Source: CAKZSB01 sp964573105 (GTDB lineage: Bacteria; Pseudomonadota; Gammaproteobacteria; Granulosicoccales; Granulosicoccaceae). Taken from it: DNA of 64,000 nt. The notes under the pieces were generated by a model, which had not been told where the DNA came from, ran no database searches, and was given only the letters and a program-made list of their open reading frames with translations. Location: the NCBI GenBank assembly GCA_964573105.1, contig CAZNIS010000007.1, positions 1-64,000 of the forward strand, written 5' to 3'. Numbering within the stretch: position 1 is the first letter of the stretch; each line of letters begins with the position of its first letter. A program made the translations under genes and the position numbers. Below are positions 63,700 to 64,000 of this stretch, one piece after another.

Positions 63700-64000
63700 T
63701 TACTGGCCGTTTTTGATTTCGTCCTGCAGTTGTTTGATCGGTCGAATCCAGGGCTTGAACTGTCGCACTTCGGCGGGCATGGCATTAATCGCGGCCAGTG
63801 CCTCGTCGGTACTGTCGAACAGGCCGTTCAGCAGACCATAGACCTGACGCCCGTTGCTTTTGATCACAAACGGATAGACCGCCAGCGGGCCATCCAGTGG
63901 CAGCGTCTGGGCAAACTCCATTATGTAGTCGCGCTCGCGCGAAGTAGCCAGTTGCAAGGTGAATTTTGTCTGAGGCTGGAACAGCACCCAGCGCTCGTTT
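63700..64000 (-). CDS. SPOR-domain protein, DamX-like (partial, C-terminus)
   Basis: The frame runs in from beyond the right edge and ends at 63700. The visible 100 residues include NERWVLFQPQTKFTLQL, VYPFVIKSNGRQVYGLLNGLF and ALAAINAMPAEVRQFKPWIRPI. This is a SPOR domain in the style of DamX, which binds glycan strands at the division septum. The N-terminal part is outside the window, so DamX versus another SPOR protein is open. Confidence 0.8.
   Translation of the reverse strand, partial: NERWVLFQPQTKFTLQLATSRERDYIMEFAQTLPLDGPLAVYPFVIKSNGRQVYGLLNGLFDSTDEALAAINAMPAEVRQFKPWIRPIKQLQDEIKNGQ

Noticed and set aside
1..64000. CRISPR arrays, rRNA and tRNA genes, origins of replication
   Set aside because: I looked for regular direct repeats, T-loop and anticodon patterns and DnaA-box clusters and saw none that I could support.

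Overview
The window looks like a draft or metagenome-assembled contig of a free-living, probably marine, Gram-negative gammaproteobacterium. Three conserved blocks support this. One is a 6S RNA gene beside zapA and a small zapB-like gene, divergent from ygfB-pepP-ubiH. The second is leuS-lptE. The third is rpiA divergent from ilvA. LptE, DksA, UbiH and a DamX-like SPOR protein agree with an outer-membrane-bearing gammaproteobacterium. A run of exactly 100 N (12912-13011) is a scaffold gap that truncates two small genes.

Layout. 1-4.1 kb: an AT-richer accessory segment holding the 3' end of an IS110-family transposase, about 0.5 kb of non-coding DNA, and a two-gene AAA ATPase/subtilase module of the IetAS anti-phage or plasmid-stability type. 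4.1-5.5 kb: Fe-superoxide dismutase and a ChaC-like gamma-glutamylcyclotransferase. 5.7-12.9 kb: an M20 amidohydrolase divergent from a complete Dpp/Opp-type peptide ABC transporter. 13.5-19.5 kb: a HEAT-repeat protein coupled to a lipoprotein with calcium-type repeats and a peptidoglycan-binding domain, an M20 dipeptidase and a GGDEF-EAL protein. 19.5-25.5 kb: a GntR regulator, a ThDP enzyme, formyl-CoA transferase and formate-tetrahydrofolate ligase, which together read as an oxalate/formyl-CoA to C1-folate route. 25.5-29.7 kb: a DUF3616-like exported protein, a PhyH oxygenase, rpiA and ilvA. 29.7-34.8 kb: 6S RNA, zapA, the zapB-like gene, ygfB-pepP-ubiH and a phosphopantetheinyl transferase. 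35-46.9 kb: an HD-domain protein resembling the SpoT hydrolase, leuS-lptE, a DUF1704 metallopeptidase-like protein, a SWIM-SNF2 helicase and nnr. 46.8-51 kb: a second PhyH oxygenase, an exported cyclase-family hydrolase, a LysE exporter and a cytochrome P450. 51-54.8 kb: an EmrAB-like efflux locus with its MarR regulator and a clear palindromic operator. 54.8-60.6 kb: an M42 peptidase, a DUF480 (YceH) protein, a PfkB kinase, a cobalt-type nitrile hydratase, a BtuF-like protein without a signal peptide, and a zinc-ligand-poor DksA. 61-64 kb: rsmE, dnaG and the C-terminus of a SPOR-domain protein that runs off the right edge.

Most of the window is ordinary chromosome. The parts most worth a second look are the IS110 remnant with its non-coding flank beside IetAS, the divergent ThDP enzyme in the oxalate-like cluster with the structured leader before fhs, the orphan SpoT-like HD protein, the membrane-fusion protein carrying a SPOR-like tail, and the nitrile hydratase locus with a BtuF-like neighbour but no recognisable cobalt activator. 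I did not find a system that I could call wholly new from sequence alone.
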